This document shows positions 1 through 6,437 of a stretch of DNA of 10,130 bases, piece after piece; within the stretch, counting starts at the first letter, position 1, and every line of letters begins with the position of its first letter. The notes below the pieces were generated by a model, which was not told where the DNA came from, did not search any database, and saw nothing but the letters and a program-made list of their open reading frames with translations. The translations under genes were made by a program, and so were the position numbers. The DNA is from Pseudomonadota bacterium (GTDB lineage: Bacteria; Myxococcota; Polyangia; Polyangiales; Polyangiaceae): positions 1 to 10,130 of the forward strand of contig JAEZYO010000741.1 in the NCBI GenBank assembly GCA_023419055.1, in the 5' to 3' direction.

Positions 1-890
1 TACGTCTCGCCCTCGAAGTCGGCGCGTTGCCCGCTCAGCGCGACGAAGCTCAGGCGCTTGAAATCCTCGCCGCTCGGCGTGAACGCACCGTCCCCGGCGC
101 GGCGGTACTTCGGCCGGTCTTTGCCGCGGAAGAGCGCGAGCGGCAGGCGGAGCTCGGAATCGAGGTGAACACCCTTGAAGGTGATCTCGGGGTAGGGGAC
201 GACCTTGTCTTTCGGCACCCAGGCAAAGTCCGCGGTGAGGAGGAAGCTTTGCCCGTTGGCGCGCGTCTCGGTGGAGTAGGCGACGGTCGAGCGCGGCTTC
301 ACCTGCTTGCGCGGCTCGGAGATCGTGCGCGGCAGCGTCGGGAACACGAGCTCGGCGCCTTCGAGGTGGTACCGGCGGGGTGCCCCCGTCGACTCACCGT
401 AGCGATGAGGCGTCGGGGTGTCCGTGCGCGCCGCGTACGGCAAGATGGCCTTCAGAACCGGATCTTCCGGATCGACGGTGGCGCGCTCGCCGTCCGCGCA
501 CACGTAGCCCTGCGGCTCGATGGCGTAGAACTTGGCGCAACCCGGGCCAGCGATCGGAGTCTCGCTCTTGAGCTTGACCGAGCCTCCGGTCCACAAATAG
601 CCGATCCATTGCTTTTCCGCGCTCGGCTCGGGCCTCACCCAAACGTGGCGCGTCTTGGCGTAGATCCGCGGACCGTCTTTTGGCGCCGACACTACTTTCG
701 TGACCGCTTGGTCTACGGGGACAGCCGAGCTCGCCGCGGCCGAAGGGACGCTCGCTCGGGGCACGGCGGCGCCCTGCTTCGGCGCCGGGGTGGTCTCGCT
801 CTCGAGCGGAGCTTGCTGCTCGGCGCGACCCTGGGCGCAGCCGACGGCGAGGAGCCAGGGAGCGAGGAGAGCGGGCGCCGACCGGTTCAT
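1..890 (-). CDS. Probable lipoprotein with SH3-like region, C-terminus cut by window edge
   Basis: The frame reads without a stop from an ATG at 890 to the window edge (about 296 codons), so the C-terminus is missing. The N-terminus has a short basic start (MNR), a hydrophobic stretch and then Cys18 in the context LLAVGC. This resembles a lipoprotein signal peptide, although Ala at -3 is not ideal. Residues about 19-70 are a low-complexity Ala/Pro/Ser/Glu linker of the kind that often follows a lipobox. From about residue 75 there is a compact region starting RIYAKTRHVWVRPEP and continuing through GYLWTGGSVKL to GYVCADG, which looks like a bacterial SH3-type domain. Similar N-termini occur in myxobacterial proteins that carry a C-terminal L,D-transpeptidase (YkuD) domain, but no catalytic domain is visible here, so that role is only a guess. 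It would act at the cell envelope. The gene diverges from mutH across 59 bases. No convincing Shine-Dalgarno site is seen. Confidence 0.8.
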   Translation of the reverse strand, partial: MNRSAPALLAPWLLAVGCAQGRAEQQAPLESETTPAPKQGAAVPRASVPSAAASSAVPVDQAVTKVVSAPKDGPRIYAKTRHVWVRPEPSAEKQWIGYLWTGGSVKLKSETPIAGPGCAKFYAIEPQGYVCADGERATVDPEDPVLKAILPYAARTDTPTPHRYGESTGAPRRYHLEGAELVFPTLPRTISEPRKQVKPRSTVAYSTETRANGQSFLLTADFAWVPKDKVVPYPEITFKGVHLDSELRLPLALFRGKDRPKYRRAGDGAFTPSGEDFKRLSFVALSGQRADFEGET

Positions 891-933
891 CGAGGGAGGA
901 GTGAAGCTAGCGCAATCGCCCGACCGCGACCAT

Positions 934-942
934 TGCTAGACT
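934..942 (+). promoter_or_regulatory. Extended -10 promoter of mutH (TGC-TAGACT)
   Basis: TAGACT at 937-942 is preceded by TGC at 934-936, giving the extended -10 form TGnTANNNT. No good -35 hexamer lies 17-18 nt upstream, which fits an extended -10 promoter. The hexamer ends exactly 7 nt before the mutH ATG. Transcription would therefore begin at or next to the start codon, and the message would be leaderless. This is inferred from spacing only. Confidence 0.45.
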
Positions 943-949
943 CGGCGCG

Positions 950-1639
950 ATGTCGCTCCCCAAGTGCCCGATCGAGCCGCGGAGTCGCGAGGAGCTCCTC
1001 GCGCGGGCGAGCGCGCTCGCCGGTCTCACCCGGGGTGAGATCGCCGCCCGGCTCGGGGTGGCTTTGCCGGATGATCTGCGCCGCTACAAGGGCGCGGGCG
1101 GGCAGCTGCTCGAGCAGGCGCTCGGGTCGCGCGCCGCGTCGAGGGCGGGCCCGGATTTTCCGGAGCTCGGGGTCGAGGTGAAGACCCTGCCCGTGGACTC
1201 GCAGGGAAAAATCCTCGAATCCACCTTCGTCTGCACCATCGCGCAGAACCAGGTGGGTGACGTCGAGTGGGAGCGCTCTCCGGTGAAGAAGAAGCTCGAC
1301 TGCGTGCTCTGGTTGCCGGTCGAGGGCGTGCGTTCCATCGCGCTCCCGGCGCGGCGCGTGGGCCAGGCGCTGCTCTGGTCTCCGAGCGCCGAGCAGGAGG
1401 CGGACCTGCGCTTCGACTGGGAAGAGCTCTCCGGGCTCATCGGCCGCGGCCGCGTGGACGAGATCACGGGACACCTCGGCCGCTTCCTCCAGGTGCGGCC
1501 GAAGGCCAGAAACGGCAGCGTGCGCCGGCGGACCTTTCGCGACGGTGGCGGTCAGGTGGAAGAGCTCCCGCGAGGCTTCTACCTGCGGACGACCTTCACC
1601 GCGCGCATCGTCCGCGAGCACTACGCGCTTTCGGGGTGA
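950..1639 (+). CDS. mutH: DNA mismatch repair endonuclease MutH
   Basis: The 229-residue product is the same length as Escherichia coli MutH and co-linear with it as I recall that protein. MutH is recruited by MutS and MutL to nick the unmethylated strand at hemimethylated GATC sites, directing mismatch repair to the new strand. The type II restriction-endonuclease-like active site is complete: Glu55 (in LLEQALG), Asp69 (in PDFPELG), and Glu76 and Lys78 (in VEVKT). Lys115 (in KKKLDCVLW) matches the E. coli Lys116 position. Other conserved blocks are ESTFVC, LPVEGVRSI, RRVGQALLWSP, DWEEL, LQVRPKA and the C-terminal LPRGFYLRTTFTA. The ATG is preceded by an extended -10 element rather than a Shine-Dalgarno site. 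The stop overlaps the tail of the convergent HisZ-like gene by 19 bases. The related Sau3AI-type restriction enzymes are much longer, so MutH is the better assignment. No dam methylase lies in the window. Confidence 0.95.
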   Translation: MSLPKCPIEPRSREELLARASALAGLTRGEIAARLGVALPDDLRRYKGAGGQLLEQALGSRAASRAGPDFPELGVEVKTLPVDSQGKILESTFVCTIAQNQVGDVEWERSPVKKKLDCVLWLPVEGVRSIALPARRVGQALLWSPSAEQEADLRFDWEELSGLIGRGRVDEITGHLGRFLQVRPKARNGSVRRRTFRDGGGQVEELPRGFYLRTTFTARIVREHYALSG

Positions 1640-2745
1640 ACGAAGCGGGCGCACACGAGGTCCGGTCCGATGCCGCTCGTGAAGTACGCCTCGCGGCCGT
1701 CCCCGAGCAACCGCGCCGTCCAATCGAGGGCGCCGCCGTCCGAGAGCGGGAATCGCTCGCCGCCCGGGCTGGTCGCCGAGATCCTGAGGCTCGGGCCCGC
1801 GTAGTAGCCGAGCCCTTCGAGGCGCGAGAGATCGAGCGCGAACGAAGCTTCCGGGAAGGCCGCTGCGAGCGGGGCGATGACCTCGCTGTCGAGAAGCTCG
1901 AGCCTTTGGTCGAGCGCGGGGGGCAGCGCCGAGTCGAGATCGGCGTACCTGCCGCGCGGCAACGTGAGCGCGCGCTCTTCGAGGAAGCGGCGTCCGCTGC
2001 CGAAACGATGGGTCTTCACGTGCTCGCGAACGAGCGCGAGCTCCACTCCGGCGCGTTCGAGCAGCGCTCGGACGCACTCGCCGTCGCTCACCTCCACCGC
2101 GACGTCCGAAAAGCCGAAGCCTTTCTCCGCGAGGCGGCGGAGCAAGTGAAGATGCACTTCCAGGTGCTCGCGCAGCGCCTGCCTGACGAAGGCTCCGCGG
2201 TGCGCCTCGCGCCCCGAGCTCGAGAGCGCGAACAGCATGAAGTGAGGCAAGAGCCCCTCGAGCTCGAGCGGCTGCAGGCGCATCACGCGCACGTGCGCGC
2301 CGAGCCGGATCGTCTGCTGGCGCTCGGCCTTGCGGCGGCGTTCGGCGCTTTCGAGCGCGAGAGCGAGCGTGGGATCGGTCGAGACTTCGAGCCGGCGGGT
2401 GGCGCTGAGGACGTTGTTCTGGTGGACACGCGCGAGCTCCGTGGCCGTCCCGAGCGGTAACACCGGCGAGAGCGGGAGCATCTCGAACTCGCGGGCAGCC
2501 TCGAACGCCTCGTGCTCGAAGCGATTCAGGAGGCGCGGCGAGGCGATGCCGTGCGCGGTGGCGCCGCCGCGGGCGAACTGCGACGCGAGATCCCGGACGC
2601 CGCGCGCCGTCGCTCGGCTCGCGCAGACGTGCAGGAGCAAGGATTCGAGATCGCGCGGCGCAAGCTCGTGGGTCAAGGCTCGGAGCGGCGCTTCGCCACC
2701 GAGCTCCCGCGTGACCCGCCGGAGGATGGCGTCTCTCGAGGACAT
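1621..2745 (-). CDS. HisRS/HisZ-like class II aaRS-core protein, function unknown
   Basis: A 374-residue protein resembling the catalytic core of histidyl-tRNA synthetase and of HisZ, the regulatory subunit of short-form ATP phosphoribosyltransferase. Clues are the motif-1-like stretch LPLGTATELARV, then DPTLALALESAERRR where HisRS has its LRPE.T...R segment. An acidic/helical region (REHLEVHLHLLRRLAEKGF, DVAVEVSD) follows, and the C-terminal LDLSRLEGLGYYAGPSLRI resembles the HisRS/HisZ signature around RGLDYYTG. A Gly-rich GGALDWTARLL and a final GIGPDLV follow as in that fold. The motif-2 Arg-Glu pattern and typical C-terminal anticodon-binding domain are not evident, so tRNA charging is unlikely. 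Residues 1-75 form an Arg/Leu-rich helical region that I cannot assign. The ATG lies 3 bases after the stop of the extensin-like gene, so it is probably last in that operon. No his genes are nearby, so a role in histidine synthesis is unproven. I have an impression of related unnamed proteins elsewhere. Confidence 0.75.
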   Translation of the reverse strand: MSSRDAILRRVTRELGGEAPLRALTHELAPRDLESLLLHVCASRATARGVRDLASQFARGGATAHGIASPRLLNRFEHEAFEAAREFEMLPLSPVLPLGTATELARVHQNNVLSATRRLEVSTDPTLALALESAERRRKAERQQTIRLGAHVRVMRLQPLELEGLLPHFMLFALSSSGREAHRGAFVRQALREHLEVHLHLLRRLAEKGFGFSDVAVEVSDGECVRALLERAGVELALVREHVKTHRFGSGRRFLEERALTLPRGRYADLDSALPPALDQRLELLDSEVIAPLAAAFPEASFALDLSRLEGLGYYAGPSLRISATSPGGERFPLSDGGALDWTARLLGDGREAYFTSGIGPDLVCARFVHPESA

Positions 2746-2748
2746 CGG

Positions 2749-3747
2749 TCAGTGCTCGAGGCTCTCCGGCAGAATTTCGGGGAGGCTCCCCGGCTGCTGC
2801 TCGAGCGCGGGCGGATCTCCATGCTCGTGCTCGTCCGCCGCCGCGGGCTCTTCGGGGCTCGCGCCCGGCAGGCCGTCGTCGAGCGGCGCGATCTCCTCGC
2901 CCTCCTTCGCCGGAGGCGCCTTCTTGCGCTGGAGCTCGGGCGGAGCCTTCTTCGGCGCCTCGGGCGCCTTGCGCACGGGTTGCTTCAGGATCACGGCGGG
3001 CTCGACGGGCACCTCGCTCGCGAGGCGCGCGACCCCGAAGTGGAAATGGTCATGGTGGTCCGCGTTGTCGTCGGGCGTGAGCAGCTCCTTGAAGAGCCGC
3101 GCTTCGCGCACGCGACAGGCGAGCAGGTTGAGCCGTGGCATCCCGGGACGGCATTCGCGCCCCTGGCCTCGCGCGAAGTCCTTCTTCACGCTGAGCCGCT
3201 CGCTCCCGAACCAGACGTCGTGAATGTCGATCGCGAGGCCGTTCGCGTGAAGGCTCAAGGTGCCGCTGCGGCGGGTCCGGTAGACGTACGCGCCGGAAAA
3301 GCGCACCTGCGTCACGCCCTGCGCCTCGAGCTCGGGCGCGAGATCGGAGAGCGCGAGCACCAGCCTGCAGTCGGCGATGAACGGCGTCACGTCCGAGAAG
3401 AAGCGCACGCTGCCGATCGGGCTCTTGACGAGGATCGGCGTGGTCACGCCGCGCTCCTCTTTGCGGGCTTGCCAGACGATGCCGCGCTGGTCGAGCTCGG
3501 TCAGGCACGCCTCCCCTGCCGGAATCAAGCCGTTCCGGGAAGGGCGCACCGGCTCGGACTTGGCGAGCACCGAGCCCGTGTCCGACTCGGAGGGCTGCGC
3601 GAACCCCTCGGTGCCGGGCGCGAGCGCTGACGCGGGCGGCGCATCGGGCGGGACCGGGAACGGGTAGGGTGCTGCCACCGGCGCGTTGCGGGCGCACGCG
3701 AGAGCGGACAAGGCGAGGGCTGGCAAGATTCGGCTCGTGGCGCGCAC
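2749..3747 (-). CDS. Extensin-like (Extensin_C) family lipoprotein
   Basis: I choose the GTG at 3747 (332 residues) because it gives a clean signal sequence: a basic start, a hydrophobic core and Cys18 in SALAC, probably a lipoprotein. A TTG at 3783 would add 12 charged residues before it. Residues 19-75 are a Pro/Ala-rich linker. The core at about 78-240 matches the bacterial extensin-like C-terminal domain: four cysteines (81, 127, 199, 211) that may pair, GVTTPILVKSP, the metal-site-like block H167-ANGLAI-D174-IH, and the terminal block around 230-238 (DHHDHFHFG). The spacing of these His/Asp residues recalls zinc D,D-/L,D-carboxypeptidases (VanY/MepA-like), so a peptidoglycan-related envelope role is plausible but not shown. 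Residues 239-332 form a Pro/Lys-rich then acidic tail that looks disordered. It lies 60 bases after the flavoprotein gene and 3 bases before the HisZ-like gene. Confidence 0.88.
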   Translation of the reverse strand: MRATSRILPALALSALACARNAPVAAPYPFPVPPDAPPASALAPGTEGFAQPSESDTGSVLAKSEPVRPSRNGLIPAGEACLTELDQRGIVWQARKEERGVTTPILVKSPIGSVRFFSDVTPFIADCRLVLALSDLAPELEAQGVTQVRFSGAYVYRTRRSGTLSLHANGLAIDIHDVWFGSERLSVKKDFARGQGRECRPGMPRLNLLACRVREARLFKELLTPDDNADHHDHFHFGVARLASEVPVEPAVILKQPVRKAPEAPKKAPPELQRKKAPPAKEGEEIAPLDDGLPGASPEEPAAADEHEHGDPPALEQQPGSLPEILPESLEH

Positions 3748-3807
3748 GCGCGCATGGTCGCGAAACCTGGCGCCCGAGGCCAACTTTCTGGCCCGCTGTC
3801 CGAGCGT

Positions 3808-5088
3808 TCAGTCCACGAACGCTTCGCGACGGCCCGAGAGGCGCGGCACCATCGAGAGGCGCGAGTTTAGCTTGGCGATCGCGCGGAACACCATCACGCG
3901 CCAGTTCACGTCGAAGCGATCGACTCCATGACCCGCGAGCAACGACGTGATCGCCGCGCGCAGGTCGAGCCAATCGCTCGGCGCCATGAGCACCTCGGCG
4001 AACTCCGGAGTGTAAAAGCCCTTCACGAACGTCCGGTAGCGGCTCACGATCTGGCGCACGTACTCCTCGTACCCGCCGTGCGCCGCGGCCGCGTAGCTCC
4101 CCGTGGAGAGCGCGCGGTCGACGTAGCGAGCCGCTTCGAACGCGCCGCACATGCCGAGGTAGACGCCCGTCGAGAACACGGGGTCGATGAACGCGCCCGC
4201 GTCACCGACCATCAACCAACGGTCACCGGCGGTGCGCCGGCTCACGTAGGAGTAATCGGAGACGCTCCGGACCGGCGCCACGCGCTCGGCTTTCGCGAGG
4301 CGCTGCTTGAGGTACGGCGTCGCGGCGATGCGCTCTTCGAGGTACGCCTGATCGGGCTTGCGCCCCTTGAGCTTTCGCGCCGGAGCGACGAGGCCCACGC
4401 TGGTGCGGTCGCCGCGCAGCGGGATCACCCACCACCAGCCTTCCGGCACGAGCACGACGCTGATGTCGCCCTCGCGCGGGCCCTCGTGTCGGGTCGCGCC
4501 TTCGAAGTGTGAGAACACCGCGAAATTCTTGAGGCCGTGATCCATCTCGCGCAGCCCGAGGCGTCCGGCGAGCATCGAGCCTTGGCCCGTGGCGTCGACC
4601 AGGAACTCTGCCGTCACCTCGCGCTCACGGCCATGTCGATCGCGCGCGACGACGCTCGCTCCCCGCGCGAGGTCGCACTCGAACTTGATCACCTGCGTCT
4701 CTTCTTCGACCGTGACGCCGAGCGTGGCCGCGTGGTCCAGCAGCACCTTGTCGAACTCCGAGCGGTCGACTTCGTACGCGGAGCCCGAGCCGGGCACGAG
4801 CCCGTCGGCGAAGGCGTAGCGGCGCGTGACGGAGCCGTCCGCCGTCACGAACTCGGCGGCGTGCTTGGGGAGGAAGTTCGCCCGCTCGAGCGCAGGCATG
4901 ACCCCGAGCTTCTCGAAGAGCGGCATCGAGCACGGCAGGAGCGACTCGCCGATGTGGAAGCGCGGGAAGCGCTCCTTCTCGAACAGCACGACGCTCCGCC
5001 CGTGCTGCCGGAGCCGCGACGCTACCGTGGAGCCGGCGGGGCCTCCACCGACGACGATGACGTCGTAGTCTTTGCGTTCTCGAGTCAT
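3808..5088 (-). CDS. FAD-dependent oxidoreductase of the flavin-halogenase/geranylgeranyl-reductase superfamily
   Basis: A 426-residue flavoprotein. A Rossmann FAD-binding motif GGGPAGS sits at residues 14-20. It is followed by FPRFHIGESLLP (41-52), typical of halogenase-like monooxygenases. DATG at 165-168 and GDRWLMVGDAG at 288-298 complete the FAD site. Two signatures used to recognise FADH2-dependent halogenases are present: GWxWxIP as GWWWVIP (217-223) and FxxPxxSxG as FIDPVFSTG (300-308). Lys75, in FLPKHAAEF, stands near where halogenases place the catalytic lysine that relays hypohalous acid. These motifs are also kept in members of the superfamily that are not proven halogenases, so the substrate and reaction stay open. 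No flavin reductase or biosynthetic gene cluster is visible. The ATG lies 9 bases after the patatin stop, and GAGAGG overlaps that stop with 5 nt to the ATG, suggesting coupled translation. It is cytosolic, with no signal peptide. Confidence 0.9.
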   Translation of the reverse strand: MTRERKDYDVIVVGGGPAGSTVASRLRQHGRSVVLFEKERFPRFHIGESLLPCSMPLFEKLGVMPALERANFLPKHAAEFVTADGSVTRRYAFADGLVPGSGSAYEVDRSEFDKVLLDHAATLGVTVEEETQVIKFECDLARGASVVARDRHGREREVTAEFLVDATGQGSMLAGRLGLREMDHGLKNFAVFSHFEGATRHEGPREGDISVVLVPEGWWWVIPLRGDRTSVGLVAPARKLKGRKPDQAYLEERIAATPYLKQRLAKAERVAPVRSVSDYSYVSRRTAGDRWLMVGDAGAFIDPVFSTGVYLGMCGAFEAARYVDRALSTGSYAAAAHGGYEEYVRQIVSRYRTFVKGFYTPEFAEVLMAPSDWLDLRAAITSLLAGHGVDRFDVNWRVMVFRAIAKLNSRLSMVPRLSGRREAFVD

Positions 5089-5097
5089 CAGCGCCTC

Positions 5098-6348
5098 TCA
5101 GTCGAAGGCGGACTTATGTCTCTTGCCGAGGTAGAAATCCAGCACCTCTTGTCGCTTGGCGAGGGCGTCCGCGAGCCCGACCTCGAGCAGCCGCTCGGCG
5201 AAGCCGCCCTCGAAGAGCACGAAGCTCGCCCAGTCCGCTTCCGAGCTCGCGCTGTCGCCACCTGCGCGCTCGATGAGGTAGCGGAGCATCGGGCGTAGCG
5301 AATCGAGGTCGAGCGACTCGCGGATGTACGCGCCTGCGAGCGTGCCGAGGTCGACGGAGGGCGTGAACACCAGCGTCTCGAGGCGCTTGTAGGGCGCGCC
5401 GCGATGCTGGATCCACACCTTCTGCACGCGCTCGAGCTCCTTCTCGGGCAGCGTCTCCTCCAAGATCCCCATCACCTCGTTCAAGCGCTCGAGCACTCGG
5501 AGATCGTACTCGACCGGATCGAGCAAGAGCGCGTCGAGCAGCTTGCCCACGAGGAAGAGCGGGCTGAGGTCGCGCCCTTCGTTCTCCTTGGGCTCCTCGT
5601 CGGTCTCGGGTGGGGTGCGGTTGTAGCGCACCGAGATCACGATCAGGCGCTCGGCGCCGCTCCGGATCGCAGGAGCGATCGGCGTGTTGAAGCGGAGCCC
5701 GCCGTCGCAATAGTAGCTCTTGCCCACTCGGCGGGTCGGGAAGAGCAGCGGGATGGCCGCCGAGGCGAGCACGTGATCGGGCCCGATGCGTTCGATGGAA
5801 GTGATGCGTCGCTCGTCGTGGACCGGAGCGAGCTCTGCCGTCGGCGAGTGCTCGGTGAAAATGGTGGTCCTGCCCGACGAGACGTGGAGCGCCGCGACCA
5901 GGAGCGCGTCGACCAAACCCTCGTCCACGTTTCGGTGCAGCCGGTCCCAATCCATGCTGCGGCGGACCAGCACTTCGAGCGCGCGCGTGTCGACGAGCGA
6001 GTTTCCGACGGCCTGTTGGGTCGCGGTGAAGCGCTCGAGCCGTGCCTTGAGGCCGCCGCTCAAGAGCCCGAACGGCCTCAGGCGGGCATGCTCCACGAGC
6101 TTCAGGCTCTTCCAGATCGTGGCAAGCTGCTCGATGGCGTAGTCCGCCTTGTGCGCGTGCGCCGCGAGGTACGTCGCGTTGATGGCGCCGACCGAGGTGC
6201 CGGAGAACACCTGGAAGTACGGAAACGGGTGGCGAGCCTCTGTCAGGATTTGGATGATCCCGGCGAGCACGCCCACCTCGTACGCACCTCGCATGCCACC
6301 ACCCGACAGAACCAGGCCGGTTTTGGGCGGGCGTTTAGAATCCGTCAC
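5098..6348 (-). CDS. Patatin-like phospholipase
   Basis: A 416-residue protein counted from the GTG at 6348. The patatin Ser-Asp dyad is intact. The oxyanion-hole loop SGGGMRGAYEVG lies at residues 15-26, the nucleophile elbow GTSVG has Ser52, and the catalytic Asp215 is in CDGGLRFNTP. Such enzymes hydrolyse acyl esters of phospholipids or other lipids. There is no signal peptide, so it acts in the cytosol or at the inner leaflet. The C-terminal part (about 240-416) is helical and charged and extends well beyond the minimal domain of about 200 residues. A GTG at 6393 in the same frame would add 15 residues. I prefer 6348 because the protein then begins just before the conserved domain and a -35/-10 pair ends 7 nt upstream of it. 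It is the first gene of the minus-strand cluster and shares a lipid theme with the downstream flavoprotein only by inference. Confidence 0.93.
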   Translation of the reverse strand: MTDSKRPPKTGLVLSGGGMRGAYEVGVLAGIIQILTEARHPFPYFQVFSGTSVGAINATYLAAHAHKADYAIEQLATIWKSLKLVEHARLRPFGLLSGGLKARLERFTATQQAVGNSLVDTRALEVLVRRSMDWDRLHRNVDEGLVDALLVAALHVSSGRTTIFTEHSPTAELAPVHDERRITSIERIGPDHVLASAAIPLLFPTRRVGKSYYCDGGLRFNTPIAPAIRSGAERLIVISVRYNRTPPETDEEPKENEGRDLSPLFLVGKLLDALLLDPVEYDLRVLERLNEVMGILEETLPEKELERVQKVWIQHRGAPYKRLETLVFTPSVDLGTLAGAYIRESLDLDSLRPMLRYLIERAGGDSASSEADWASFVLFEGGFAERLLEVGLADALAKRQEVLDFYLGKRHKSAFD

Positions 6349-6355
6349 TCGTATC

Positions 6356-6385
6356 AGTTTAGCGACATTCGAGCGATCTTGCGAA
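6356..6385 (-). promoter_or_regulatory. Promoter of the patatin-led operon (TTCGCA-18-TAAACT)
   Basis: On the minus strand TTCGCA (6385-6380) and TAAACT (6361-6356) are 18 nt apart, close to the sigma70-type consensus. The -10 ends 7 nt before the GTG at 6348, so the transcript would be leaderless. The element lies inside the alternative longer frame from 6393, which argues against that start. Confidence 0.5.
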
Positions 6386-6413
6386 TGTTCCACGTCCCGC
6401 CCAGGGTGGGCGG

Positions 6414-6419
6414 TATACT
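6414..6419 (+). promoter_or_regulatory. -10 element of the PP2C gene (TATACT)
   Basis: TATACT stands out in this GC-rich context and ends 18 nt before the ATG at 6438. Transcription would then start about 11 nt upstream of the gene, with no Shine-Dalgarno site in the short leader. No good -35 is visible 16-18 nt upstream. It lies in the divergent region shared with the patatin promoter. Confidence 0.4.
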
Positions 6420-6437
6420 CGTCGTCGGCCCATCGCC

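Noticed and set aside
950..1639. mutH as a Sau3AI-type GATC restriction enzyme.
   Set aside because: Sau3AI has two MutH-like domains and is roughly twice as long. This protein has MutH length, no partner methylase is adjacent, and it keeps the MutH C-terminus.
887..2460. Long open frames opposite or out of frame with mutH and the HisZ-like gene (for example 1267-2460 plus, 887-2077 minus).
   Set aside because: Their translations are Arg/Ala/Glu-rich with no domain motifs, and they overlap well-supported genes. High GC and codon bias create them.
3748..3783. TTG at 3783 as the start of the extensin-like gene.
   Set aside because: It would put 12 charged residues ahead of a good signal peptide. 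The GTG at 3747 starts directly at that signal.
6349..6393. GTG at 6393 as the patatin start.
   Set aside because: It adds only 15 unconserved residues and would place the promoter-like -35/-10 pair inside the coding region. The GTG at 6348 fits better but is not proven.
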